DNA of 64,000 nucleotides, taken from Alkalimarinus coralli. GTDB lineage: Bacteria; Pseudomonadota; Gammaproteobacteria; Pseudomonadales; Oleiphilaceae. The stretch spans positions 4,543,501 to 4,607,500 of the forward strand of contig NZ_CP096016.1 of NCBI RefSeq assembly GCF_023650515.1, in the 5' to 3' direction. The notes under the pieces were generated by a model. That model was not told where the DNA came from, did no database searches, and saw nothing but the letters and a program-made list of their open reading frames with translations. Made by a program: the position numbers and the translations under genes. Positions 48,908 through 57,538 of the stretch are shown here, piece by piece (the stretch's first letter is position 1; every line of letters begins with the position of its first letter).

Positions 48908-51900
48908 ATGAGTCCGAGTCTTTGTGTTAGCTATGTCCGTATTGCTATAGCGCTAGTGCTGTTTCTATGTGCCTCTACAGCGAATAGCGTTGTTGTATTC
49001 AATGATGACTTTGAAAGTGGCCTGGGAAACTGGTCTATCTCTTCAGGGGCTGGCAGTGCAGTGATTAATACCCAAACAGCTAATTCACCGAGTAGATCAC
49101 TCAGGCTGGGAGAAAGAGCTGTTGCGTTGGATAGCGCTGTAATTGATACATCAGGTAGTGTTGGGGTTGAAGTCAGTGCCTGGATAAGAAGAGGCAGCGA
49201 TAGTTTTAGTGAAGATCCTGACTCTGGTGAAGATCTAAGTATTCAATACCGGGATGCCTCAAATAATTGGATTACGTTAGAGACCTTTTCTGGAAGTGGC
49301 ACCCAAGGTGAAATATTTGATCGGCAATATACGTTAGGGAGTGACTCGGTGCATGCCGGTTTTCGCCTTCGGCTAAGAGTTGCTGATGGAGACGGTTCAC
49401 CTTTCGACTATTGGCACGTAGATGATGTGGTTGTTGATACCATTTCGAGTGCGACCCTGCCCACAAGCGCCCGTGCAGAATGGCGGTTTGATGAAGAGGC
49501 GCTTTCTGGGGCTGCCGATGAAGTCCGAGATAGCAGTGGAAATAACTATCATGGCCTTTCAAACAATGTAACCCCTACTACAGGTTTGTTATGTAATGCA
49601 GCAGACATGAGTGCTACGGGAATTAGCGACTTTATATCGGTCAATGGCAACGCACTGGATGGCCTGTCTGATTTTACGATTGTTGCTTGGGTGCAAACGA
49701 CTCAATCAAGCACGTTTGCCATGCTGTCAGCAGCCAATGGCAATAGTGATCTGGAAGCCAACGAGGCAGTATTTCTATTTGATAACGGCAATGAGTTTTG
49801 GCCGGCTATCACCTCGTCGAACTTTAACAGCAATACTAAGCTGCCTGCCACTTCGGCCCTTAACAACGGCAGCTGGCATCAGGTCGCTTGGACAAGAAAT
49901 GCGTCGACCGCGCAAAGCTGTTTGTTTGTTGATGGCGTGCTTGAAGGCTGTGTGACCCATACTGACGGCAATGATAACAGTCCTCTTGATGTTGCAGTGA
50001 ATGGACTGATCCTGGGGCAAGAGCAAGATGACTTAGCTGGAGGTTACGATGCGACACAGGCTTTGGAAGGGCTTCTGGATGAGATGATTGTGTTTGACAG
50101 TAGGCTAAATAGTGCGCAGCTAACCACAATCAAAAACAATATTGAATCAGGCAGCAACTGGGATGGCTCTGCTCGATCCTGTTCCCTGACTGTGGCATCA
50201 GACCTCGAATTCCGAATGGATGAAGCGAGCTGGAGCGGGGTTGCAGATGAGGTGGTCGATAGCTCAGGAAATAACGATCATGCCTCGGCTAGAGGCGGGC
50301 TCACGACGGTTGACTCAGGGCACTTATGCCGTGCTGGTGATTTTGATGGTGTGGATGATTATATTGAGTCAAATGACATATACGACTCACTTAAGGGTAC
50401 ATCTTCCATGAGCTTCTGGATAAAAACCACACAGACCGGTGATAACACGGGGTGGAGGGCGCCAGGCATTGCAGGCATTGAACAGTCTGGAGGCTCAGAT
50501 GATATATTCTGGGGGTGGCTAGATGCATCTGGCCGCATAGGGTTGTCAGTCGCCAATGATTTTACAACCAAGTCAACCATAGCAATTAATGATGATGTCT
50601 ATCACCATATTGTACTTACGAGGGATGCAACCTCAGGCGCGTATAAAATATACATCGACGGAAATCTAAACAAAAGTGGTACGCTGACAACAGGTATTAT
50701 CGGCAACTCATTTTCCAGTCTTGGCCGAATAGAAGACACCGGTGGAACGCCTGAGTATTTTGAAGGGGTTCTGGATGAAGTGAAAGTTTTTGGCAGGGTG
50801 CTTGATGATGCCGATGTCACAGACCTGTTTAATGAAACCCGTGATTGCCCGATAATTAGCGGTTGTGCAGCAAGCTTTCCTGATGGTATTAGCAGTCATA
50901 ACAACGGGACTGTTGATTTTGGCTCTATAGCACAGTTATTTTCAAGCCCTGATGGTGTTCTGGATGCTGCGACAGTTAACAGAAATGGGGGGAACCTCGG
51001 TGTACGTACATGCGATACCGTAGACTGTACCGCCAGCGGAGCTGCAGTACCAGAATTAGACCCGGGAAGCTTTCCGTCATTTACCTCAAGCCAAGGTTTA
51101 AATGTGGGGTGGGGTGAGACTAAGGTGCTTGGGGATGTAGGTGATACCGATACATACAATAATGTATCGGTTTCAGGTAATGGTGTATTAAATGTAAGTT
51201 CAACCTATACAGAATATTATATAAACAACCTGTCCTTGATGTTTGGTAGTGTATTAAATCTTGCACCTGGGGACTACTGGGTGAACTCTCTCTCTATCAG
51301 CTCCAGCGCGACGATAACTGTTGTGGGAACAGGTACAGCCAGACTATTTGTAAACAATACATTATCAGTTGGGTCGGCGACCTTAATTAACTCACCGTCA
51401 CTGACCAATGAAGGATCACCTGAAAAGTTATTCATATTTGGCTATGGGAACGTTACCCTTAATTCAACTTCTACGACTTCGGCTATCGTATACGCTCAAG
51501 GTGATATGACGTTAAGGTCTGAATCTTATCTATATGGTGCTGCCACTGCGGATGATATTACTCTGGACTTTGACTCTCAAGTCACCTATGACGCCGACGC
51601 GGTGTCGCTGATTGATTTAGGCTCAATCTGTGGAGGCGGATCTGGTGGTTGCAGTTTGGGGAGTTTTTTAGTTAGCCAGCCTGAGTATGGTCTGGCATGC
51701 CCCAATGCTCGCGCGGTAGTTAATATCAAAGCACTATGTGCCGGTTCGACAACAACAAAAGATGATTATTCTGGTGTAATAAATCTCACTAGCGATGAAA
51801 GCACACAAAGTGAATTCTATCTGGCGACATCTGGCGGCGCCCCTGTTAATAGCGTCACTCTTGATAGTAGTCATAATGGTGAGGTTGATGTTTATCTGTT

Positions 51901-53740
51901 CCACAAAAATGAAAACCATGACCTTAAAGTAACAGCAGAAGACACAACCCTGGCGGTTAGTTCTACTGCTATAGATGGAACGGACTTTAGAACTTCCGGC
52001 TTTGAAGTTGACCGGGCTTCAGACTTTGATTTTGCATGCGGCGCGACTCAATCATTGACGGTAACCGCAACCGGCCAGGATACTGCGGGCGGTGCTGCCT
52101 GCAATACATTGACCGGGTTTAACGGAACTAAAACCTTAAAGGCATGGGCTGATGTGAATATTGACCCAGCAACACCTGGTATAAAAAATACAGGATTGCC
52201 AGAGCGTATTTTATTAAACGGTCAGTCAGTGGCTGAAACGAAACCTGCGACTCACAATGTGACGGCAGACTTTAATGCGGGAGTTGCGACCCTGTCGGTG
52301 GGCTATATGGATGTAGGTGAAGTGATAGATGTTAGCTTCGTACATGATGAAGCACCCTATGATGGCTCGGTGCCTGAAATATCTGACCCCTCAGACCCAG
52401 GGTTAAAAGGTTCGACTGGCTCATTTGTCGTGTACCCAAAAGAGGTGCAAGTAAGTACAACATCGTCTTGCTCTGGTACTTTAAAAGACTGCCCACTATT
52501 CGCCAAGGCAGACGAAGAGTTTGCCGTTACAGGTAAAGCAGTTTGCGATAACGGCACTGATGTCGCTAAGAGTTATATTGGAACCGTTAGCCTGACTCAT
52601 GCTGTTTCTGCGCCATTGTCCGGGAGTAACGGTACGTTAACTAACAATACATTGACGTTTGCAAAAAATGATAAAGGCGTCGTAACCGAGAGCAACAAGA
52701 AAATAAGTGAAGTGGGTGTCTTCAAAATAACGTCCGAACCTGAGGATTATTTTGGAAAAGATGTAATATCGCTTTTTGTTTCGACTAATATCGGGCGGTT
52801 TTACCCAGACAGGTTTGATGTCTCTGCCATCAATAATGGAAGCTTCTCTAAAAGTTGTGACTCATACTCCTATGTAGGCCAACCCTTCGGCTACAGCGAT
52901 GCACCTAGTATGTTACTAACGGCAAAAAGCGTTGACGGTGCGGTGACAGAGAATTATACCCATAGTGATTTTATGAAGCTCATAGCCACAGATGTCGAGC
53001 GAGGTTTTCCTCTTTCCGACAACCTTACGAACGGCGCTGATGGTGTGACGTTAATGGCCGTTTCTACGGTTCCTGTCACTGGTTCGCTTTCAGTTACCGC
53101 AAATGCAGGTGTAATGAGCTATAGGTTTGACTCGAATGATAAATATACATACACCCAGAATAGCAACGCTACAATTGCCCCTTTTATATCTGACCTGAGC
53201 ATTACAACCACTAAAATTGAAGATAAAGAAGGGGTGAAAGCTTCGTCACTACCAATTTTTAAACCTGTCGGGGCTGATATCCGGTATGGGCGGTGGGTCA
53301 TGGAGAACGTGTTTGGGCCTGAAAACATGAGTTTAAGCATGCCTGGCTATTTGCAATATTTAACGTCTACAGGGTATGCGCTGAATACAGATGACAAGTG
53401 CAGCGCTATCTTAACAGCCGACATTTCATCAGGCCCAAGTGGAAACTCCAGTCCCGGAGAGATCAAGGATATTACAGTTAAAAGTGGAAGTACGGACTTT
53501 TCATATGATCAAAATCTAGATGGTGGGCCGTCAACAGGGGAGGGAAGTTTCAGCTTTACTGCGCCAGGAGCAGGCAATGATGGAACAGTGGAAATTAGTC
53601 TGGACTTGTCTTCACAGTCCTGGCTCAGGCATGACTGGGATGGTGATGGCGCTGTTGAAGACCACCCTCCTGTAACCGCTACATTTGGCCGTTATCGAGG
53701 TCATGATCGAATTATCTACTGGCGAGAAGTGAATAATTAG
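48908..53740 (+). CDS. mshQ: MSHA-associated giant protein MshQ with two LamG-like domains
   Basis: A 1610-residue secreted protein. A signal peptide (IAIALVLFLCASTANSV) is followed by an N-terminal beta-sandwich of about 150 residues (FNDDFESGLGNWSISSG), two concanavalin/LamG-like domains that start alike (AEWRFDEEALSGAADEV near 190; LEFRMDEASWSGVADEV near 432), a serine- and glycine-rich middle part and a long C-terminal region from about 914 that corresponds to the conserved MshQ tail (DUF6701 type). It should act outside the cell, probably as tip adhesin or pilus-associated protein; its exact role is not established. It closes the msh operon, 3 bases after mshP. Confidence 0.88.
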   Translation: MSPSLCVSYVRIAIALVLFLCASTANSVVVFNDDFESGLGNWSISSGAGSAVINTQTANSPSRSLRLGERAVALDSAVIDTSGSVGVEVSAWIRRGSDSFSEDPDSGEDLSIQYRDASNNWITLETFSGSGTQGEIFDRQYTLGSDSVHAGFRLRLRVADGDGSPFDYWHVDDVVVDTISSATLPTSARAEWRFDEEALSGAADEVRDSSGNNYHGLSNNVTPTTGLLCNAADMSATGISDFISVNGNALDGLSDFTIVAWVQTTQSSTFAMLSAANGNSDLEANEAVFLFDNGNEFWPAITSSNFNSNTKLPATSALNNGSWHQVAWTRNASTAQSCLFVDGVLEGCVTHTDGNDNSPLDVAVNGLILGQEQDDLAGGYDATQALEGLLDEMIVFDSRLNSAQLTTIKNNIESGSNWDGSARSCSLTVASDLEFRMDEASWSGVADEVVDSSGNNDHASARGGLTTVDSGHLCRAGDFDGVDDYIESNDIYDSLKGTSSMSFWIKTTQTGDNTGWRAPGIAGIEQSGGSDDIFWGWLDASGRIGLSVANDFTTKSTIAINDDVYHHIVLTRDATSGAYKIYIDGNLNKSGTLTTGIIGNSFSSLGRIEDTGGTPEYFEGVLDEVKVFGRVLDDADVTDLFNETRDCPIISGCAASFPDGISSHNNGTVDFGSIAQLFSSPDGVLDAATVNRNGGNLGVRTCDTVDCTASGAAVPELDPGSFPSFTSSQGLNVGWGETKVLGDVGDTDTYNNVSVSGNGVLNVSSTYTEYYINNLSLMFGSVLNLAPGDYWVNSLSISSSATITVVGTGTARLFVNNTLSVGSATLINSPSLTNEGSPEKLFIFGYGNVTLNSTSTTSAIVYAQGDMTLRSESYLYGAATADDITLDFDSQVTYDADAVSLIDLGSICGGGSGGCSLGSFLVSQPEYGLACPNARAVVNIKALCAGSTTTKDDYSGVINLTSDESTQSEFYLATSGGAPVNSVTLDSSHNGEVDVYLFHKNENHDLKVTAEDTTLAVSSTAIDGTDFRTSGFEVDRASDFDFACGATQSLTVTATGQDTAGGAACNTLTGFNGTKTLKAWADVNIDPATPGIKNTGLPERILLNGQSVAETKPATHNVTADFNAGVATLSVGYMDVGEVIDVSFVHDEAPYDGSVPEISDPSDPGLKGSTGSFVVYPKEVQVSTTSSCSGTLKDCPLFAKADEEFAVTGKAVCDNGTDVAKSYIGTVSLTHAVSAPLSGSNGTLTNNTLTFAKNDKGVVTESNKKISEVGVFKITSEPEDYFGKDVISLFVSTNIGRFYPDRFDVSAINNGSFSKSCDSYSYVGQPFGYSDAPSMLLTAKSVDGAVTENYTHSDFMKLIATDVERGFPLSDNLTNGADGVTLMAVSTVPVTGSLSVTANAGVMSYRFDSNDKYTYTQNSNATIAPFISDLSITTTKIEDKEGVKASSLPIFKPVGADIRYGRWVMENVFGPENMSLSMPGYLQYLTSTGYALNTDDKCSAILTADISSGPSGNSSPGEIKDITVKSGSTDFSYDQNLDGGPSTGEGSFSFTAPGAGNDGTVEISLDLSSQSWLRHDWDGDGAVEDHPPVTATFGRYRGHDRIIYWREVNN

Positions 53741-53749
53741 AAAGACGTT

Positions 53750-53861
53750 GTAGCCCTGATGCAGCGAAGCGGAATCAAGGAAAGGCATTGGCACACTGCC
53801 TATGTCGAGGTTTAGGGAAATAAACCCTGATTCCAGTCGTTCCTCATTTCATCAAGGCTAC
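53750..53861. repeat. Inverted pair of REP-like elements between mshQ and ntrC
   Basis: GTAGCCCTGATG...GAATCAAGG (53750-53780) and the inverted CCCTGATTCC...CATCAAGGCTAC (53825-53861) are related units. Each unit alone can fold through CCCTGAT/ATCAAGG, and the two together form a long imperfect hairpin. The unit resembles the widespread element GTAGCCCGGATG-AGCG-GGAATCCGGG of gammaproteobacteria. It lies between convergent genes, where it may end transcription. Confidence 0.7.
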
Positions 53862-53872
53862 GGCTAAAAGTC

Positions 53873-55303
53873 TTATTCGTCCTCGTCTCCCGCTGCGCCC
53901 ATATCCAACTCTTTAATCTTGCGGGTCAGCGTATTACGCCCCCAGCCAAGCAAAATGGATGCATCTCTTCTTCGACCGCCCGTATGCTTTAGTGCAGACT
54001 CAATCATTATTTTTTCAAACTCGGGTACTGCTGTATCGAGAATGCCTTGTTTTCCGCGCTTGAGCTCTTGCTCTGCCCAATTTCGGAGCCCTTCCTGCCA
54101 TGTGGTGCCTGTCGCTGAGGCTTCATCCTGATCCAGTAATTCAGGGGGGAGATCTGTTATATGTATTTCACGGCCGCTTGCCATAACGGTTAACCAGCGA
54201 CAGGTGTTTTCAAGCTGCCTAACGTTGCCAGGCCAGGGTAACCCGCTCAGGTATTCCGCAGTTTCTTCTCTCAGTATTTTAGGGGACACCGCCAACTCTT
54301 CAGCGGCTTTATTTAAAAAGTGAGCGGTAAGGCGCGCAATATCTTCGCGCCGCTCGCAAAGCTTCGGCAGGTGAATACGGATCACATTGAGACGGTGAAA
54401 CAAGTCTTCTCTAAACGACCCTTCCTGCACCAGTTTCTCAAGATTCTGGTGTGTCGCAGCAATGATTCGTACATCAACTTTAACGGCGCTGGCGCCACCG
54501 ATCCTGTAAAACTCACCATCGGCTAGCACTCGCAATAGCCGGGTCTGCGTATCGGCCGGCATATCACCAATTTCATCAAGAAACAACGTACCGCCATTGG
54601 CTTGCTCAAAGCGCCCCTGGCGCTGTCCTCCAGCACCGGTGAATGACCCCTTCTCATGTCCGAAAAGTTCTGATTCGATCAGGTCTTTAGGTATTGCCGC
54701 CATGTTGAGGGCAATAAATTCCTCACCGGCGCGAGGACTATGCTGGTGCAGCGCTCTGGCTACAAGCTCTTTACCAGACCCTGATTCGCCGTTGATAAGT
54801 ACCGTGATGTTAGATTGGGATAGGCGCCCGATGGCTCTGAAAACCTCCTGCATGGCAGGTGCTTCGCCAATTATTTCGGTTTCATTTTTCAGATTTTCAG
54901 TAGATTTTTCGAGTTTCTGAGCGCGCTGCTCTTGCGAATGAGTGACCGCCCTTTTTACCAATGCCACAGCTTCATCAACGTCAAATGGCTTTGGCAGGTA
55001 CTCAAATGCACCGCTTTGATATGACGAAACCGCGCTATCGAGATCAGAATGAGCTGTCATAATGATTACAGGTATTTCTGGGTGTTGGCTATTAATCTCA
55101 CCCAGAAGTTCGAGTCCATCAATGCCTGGCATACGGATATCGCTGATAATGGCGTCAGGTGTTTCGCGCTGTAACCGGTTGAGAATGCCGTCTCCGTTTT
55201 CGAAGGATTCAATTACGAGCGCTTCCTGTCCCAGCGCTTTCTCTAACACCCAGCGAATTGATCGGTCATCATCTATAACCCATACATTTGGTGTTCCGGT
55301 CAT
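53873..55303 (-). CDS. ntrC: Nitrogen regulator NtrC
   Basis: Sigma-54-dependent activator of nitrogen genes, 476 residues (E. coli 469). The receiver has the acidic pocket D11-D13 and the phosphorylation site D55 (AIISDIRMPGIDGLE). The AAA+ domain shows Walker A GESGSGKELVARA, the sigma-54 contact GSFTGA and Walker B GGTLFLDEIGDMP. The Fis-type helix-turn-helix at the end is GGRRRDASILLGWGRNTLTR. The start codon shares its first base with the ntrB stop codon, so the pair is coupled. Confidence 0.97.
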   Translation of the reverse strand: MTGTPNVWVIDDDRSIRWVLEKALGQEALVIESFENGDGILNRLQRETPDAIISDIRMPGIDGLELLGEINSQHPEIPVIIMTAHSDLDSAVSSYQSGAFEYLPKPFDVDEAVALVKRAVTHSQEQRAQKLEKSTENLKNETEIIGEAPAMQEVFRAIGRLSQSNITVLINGESGSGKELVARALHQHSPRAGEEFIALNMAAIPKDLIESELFGHEKGSFTGAGGQRQGRFEQANGGTLFLDEIGDMPADTQTRLLRVLADGEFYRIGGASAVKVDVRIIAATHQNLEKLVQEGSFREDLFHRLNVIRIHLPKLCERREDIARLTAHFLNKAAEELAVSPKILREETAEYLSGLPWPGNVRQLENTCRWLTVMASGREIHITDLPPELLDQDEASATGTTWQEGLRNWAEQELKRGKQGILDTAVPEFEKIMIESALKHTGGRRRDASILLGWGRNTLTRKIKELDMGAAGDEDE

Positions 55304-56388
55304 TACTCAAGCTCCAACTTATTCTCTAGGGGAATAAAAATTATGAAATTCGTTTTTCCTGGCTTACTTTCGCACTCAACAAGCCCGTGATGCTGCCCGA
55401 TAATGCCTTGAGTGATAGACAGCCCAAGCCCGGTGCCCTCAGCGCGCCCACTCACCATCGGGTAGAAGATGTTTTGTAGCAGGTTGTCCGGGATGCCCGG
55501 GCCATCATCAATGATATCAACGCGAAGTACCAATCGGTGGCGAGTGTGGCCTATGGTGAACTGCCTCAACGGGCGTGTTTTGAAGATAATATTACCGGGC
55601 TCTTTCCTACCTGTTTGTTGAGTCAGTGCCTGCATCGCGTTTCGGGATATATTCAAAAAGGCTTGAATAAGCTGCTCTTTGTCGCCTTGAAACTCGGGGA
55701 TACTGGGGTCGTAATCTCTGACCAGTCGCACCCGGTCTTTTGCCTCCACGTTGATCAAACTATAGACTCGCTCAAGCACTTCGTGGATGTTGGTTGATTC
55801 GAGCGTAAATGCTTTATTCGGCCCCAGCATTCTGTCTACCAGGTTTCTAAGCCGGTCAGACTCTTCAATAATTATTTGCGTGTATTCATGCAGTGAAGGG
55901 TCTTTTAACTCGCGTTCCAACAACTGCGCGGAGCCTCTTATGCCGCCTAGAGGGTTCTTTATTTCGTGCGCCATTCCTCTAATAAGAATTCGTGTGGTTT
56001 CCTGGTTTGCAAGAAGCTCTTCTTCTCGGCTGATTCTTAACAAGCGGTCTCTTGGTTGAATCTCAATCAGGAGTACCGGAGGCGCAATGCCGGCGGCAGG
56101 GGATGCCGAGTAATCAACGGTGATAATGTTTCCGTTATGGAGTAAAAATTCTGCTTCCCGCTTTGTGTATGAGTGGCCTGCTTCTATGGAGTGTTTTAAC
56201 GAATCTGTGCTATCGGGTGTTTCTATAAATAAATCCCGAACGAATGCGCCGTTGGTTCTTTTTCCACTGACCTCTAACAGAACTTCGGCAGAAGGGTTGA
56301 TATAAATGGCCTTCAAATCCTGATCCAGGAGAATCACTGCTGTGGATAGGTTCTCAAGTAGGCTTTTGTGAAAATTGCTCGTTAGCAT
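55303..56388 (-). CDS. ntrB: Nitrogen sensor kinase NtrB
   Basis: Kinase/phosphatase partner of NtrC, controlled by PII in known systems; 361 residues (E. coli 349). It has an N-terminal PAS domain (AVILLDQDLKAIYINPSAEV), no membrane segment, the phosphoacceptor H141 in GMAHEIKNPLGGIRGS and an ATPase domain with DIIDDGPGIPDNL and GRAEGTGLGLSITQ. AGGA lies about 8 bases before the ATG. It is transcribed away from glnA and the DUF4124 gene in the same direction, with its own 269-bp upstream region. Confidence 0.96.
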   Translation of the reverse strand: MLTSNFHKSLLENLSTAVILLDQDLKAIYINPSAEVLLEVSGKRTNGAFVRDLFIETPDSTDSLKHSIEAGHSYTKREAEFLLHNGNIITVDYSASPAAGIAPPVLLIEIQPRDRLLRISREEELLANQETTRILIRGMAHEIKNPLGGIRGSAQLLERELKDPSLHEYTQIIIEESDRLRNLVDRMLGPNKAFTLESTNIHEVLERVYSLINVEAKDRVRLVRDYDPSIPEFQGDKEQLIQAFLNISRNAMQALTQQTGRKEPGNIIFKTRPLRQFTIGHTRHRLVLRVDIIDDGPGIPDNLLQNIFYPMVSGRAEGTGLGLSITQGIIGQHHGLVECESKPGKTNFIIFIPLENKLELE

Positions 56389-56529
56389 CGCATCGCATCC
56401 TGTAGTTACCTTGCTAAAGCAAAAACCAAACCATCTTTAATAAATATGCCGAAGTAACGATTTGGTGGCTCTAATTTACCTAAAATAGCATGAGAGTGCT
56501 CTAAAAAGGAGCTTTGTGAGCAGGTTAAG

Positions 56530-56555
56530 ACGCATCAAACTTGTATTTGATGCGT
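56530..56555. other. Perfect 10-bp hairpin upstream of ntrB
   Basis: ACGCATCAAA (56530-56539) and TTTGATGCGT (56546-56555) pair perfectly around a 6-base loop. No T-run follows on either strand. It lies about 140 bp before the ntrB start. It could be an operator or an RNA structure; no known motif fits. Confidence 0.55.
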
Positions 56556-56621
56556 GATTAATGGGCGATTAATTTCCGAGGATGGTAATAATTGGCGCAA
56601 ACCTTAAGGTGTTATGAAATT

Positions 56622-56642
56622 TGCGCACTATTGTGGTGCGCA
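56622..56642 (-). terminator. Hairpin after the DUF4124 gene, possible weak terminator
   Basis: TGCGCAC (56622-56628) and GTGCGCA (56636-56642) form a 7-bp stem with a 7-base loop, 15 bases after the stop codon of the minus-strand gene. On that strand only AATTTC follows, so termination strength is doubtful. Confidence 0.4.
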
Positions 56643-56657
56643 TTGCTGATGGTCATT

Positions 56658-57197
56658 TTAATTTGCTCTGGGTGTTTTTCGTGGTGCTTGGGGCCTATGA
56701 ATTGTAAAGGTTGTTATATCGCTGCTAATAAGAACCTTTCCATCGCCGTCGATGACATTGACCTGTAGTTGGTGGGTGCCTCGATCTACATTGCTTAGCC
56801 CAAAGCTTCCGCTTTTGTTGCTATCGTAGGTTGTGCCATCCATCACGAGTTGAATGGAGTGCTGGGGCATGAGCGCTGGTGTGGTTTCGGATGAGATAGA
56901 GACTTGACCGTTACCTGAGTTAAATGCGCTGTCATTGGCAGGCTGGTTGATAACGATGCTTTGATAGGGGGCTTGTGGCTCAGTAGTGTCAGAGGTATTA
57001 CTTGTAAATACATCGCCAGGCTTGGGCAATACAATACTCTGTGGGTTTTTGACCTTTATTTTTTCAGCCCCTTCTCGCGGTTGGTCACTGTATTCTACGA
57101 CGCCGTCTTTGTTGATTGATTTATAAACATCAGCCTGAACTGGAGCGATGGCTGTGAGCGTTGCCGCAATGAAAAAACTTATTTTCGTCATATTCAT
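56658..57197 (-). CDS. Periplasmic DUF4124 protein
   Basis: A 179-residue protein with a clear signal peptide (ISFFIAATLTAIAPVQA) followed by the DUF4124 signature DVYKSINKDGVVEYSDQPRE. The rest is a linker and an immunoglobulin-like C-terminal part (MPQHSIQLVMDGTTYDSNKS; GTHQLQVNVIDGDGKVLISS). The function of the family is unknown. A gene of this type often lies between glnA and ntrBC in gammaproteobacteria, as here. Confidence 0.85.
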   Translation of the reverse strand: MNMTKISFFIAATLTAIAPVQADVYKSINKDGVVEYSDQPREGAEKIKVKNPQSIVLPKPGDVFTSNTSDTTEPQAPYQSIVINQPANDSAFNSGNGQVSISSETTPALMPQHSIQLVMDGTTYDSNKSGSFGLSNVDRGTHQLQVNVIDGDGKVLISSDITTFTIHRPQAPRKTPRAN

Positions 57198-57233
57198 GTT
57201 CGTTCAATTGACCTGCTTGAAAAAGTGATTGGT

Positions 57234-57375
57234 AGAGAGCTTTGCACGATGTTATGAGCGAATCAAAGACAAGGCAAAAAATGACGAAAAAGCGCAGTTT
57301 ATGGTCTATAAATGAGCATTTAGAGTCATTTTTTAACGCTGTATTTGTAAGCGCAGTAGTCGTGCAAAACTCTCT
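57234..57375. repeat. 142-bp nested palindromic element between glnA and the DUF4124 gene
   Basis: The outer arms AGAGAGCTTTGCACGA (57234-57249) and TCGTGCAAAACTCTCT (57360-57375) match at 15 of 16 positions. Inside, AAAAAATGAC (57276-57285) and GTCATTTTTT (57325-57334) pair perfectly. A central TTTA...TAAA pair closes the fold. No reading frame of note exists in it. The layout is that of a non-coding dispersed element (MITE- or REP-like); I recall similar sequences with ACAAGGC and AAAATGAC blocks in related marine genomes, but cannot verify this here. Confidence 0.65.
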
Positions 57376-57448
57376 AGTAATGAGTCTATAGGTATTTAAA
57401 GGACACGGTTATAGCAATATTAGCAGTAGATGCTTGAATGGGCGAAAA

Positions 57449-57479
57449 AAAAAGCCCCAACAATAATGTGGGGCTTTTT
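57449..57479 (-). terminator. Rho-independent terminator of glnA
   Basis: Read on the minus strand, AAAAAGCCCCA pairs with TGGGGCTTTTT around a 9-base loop and a run of nine T residues follows. It lies 60 bases after the glnA stop codon. Confidence 0.92.
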
Positions 57480-57538
57480 ATATGTAAGCTATAAAGTACT
57501 AACTTACGGGCTCACTTTTTTAGTAAGTGATGGATACC

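Noticed and set aside
53787..53802. TGGCACACTGCC as sigma-54 promoter
   Set aside because: The GC element at the required spacing is absent and no gene lies downstream in that direction; it is part of the spacer between the REP-like units.
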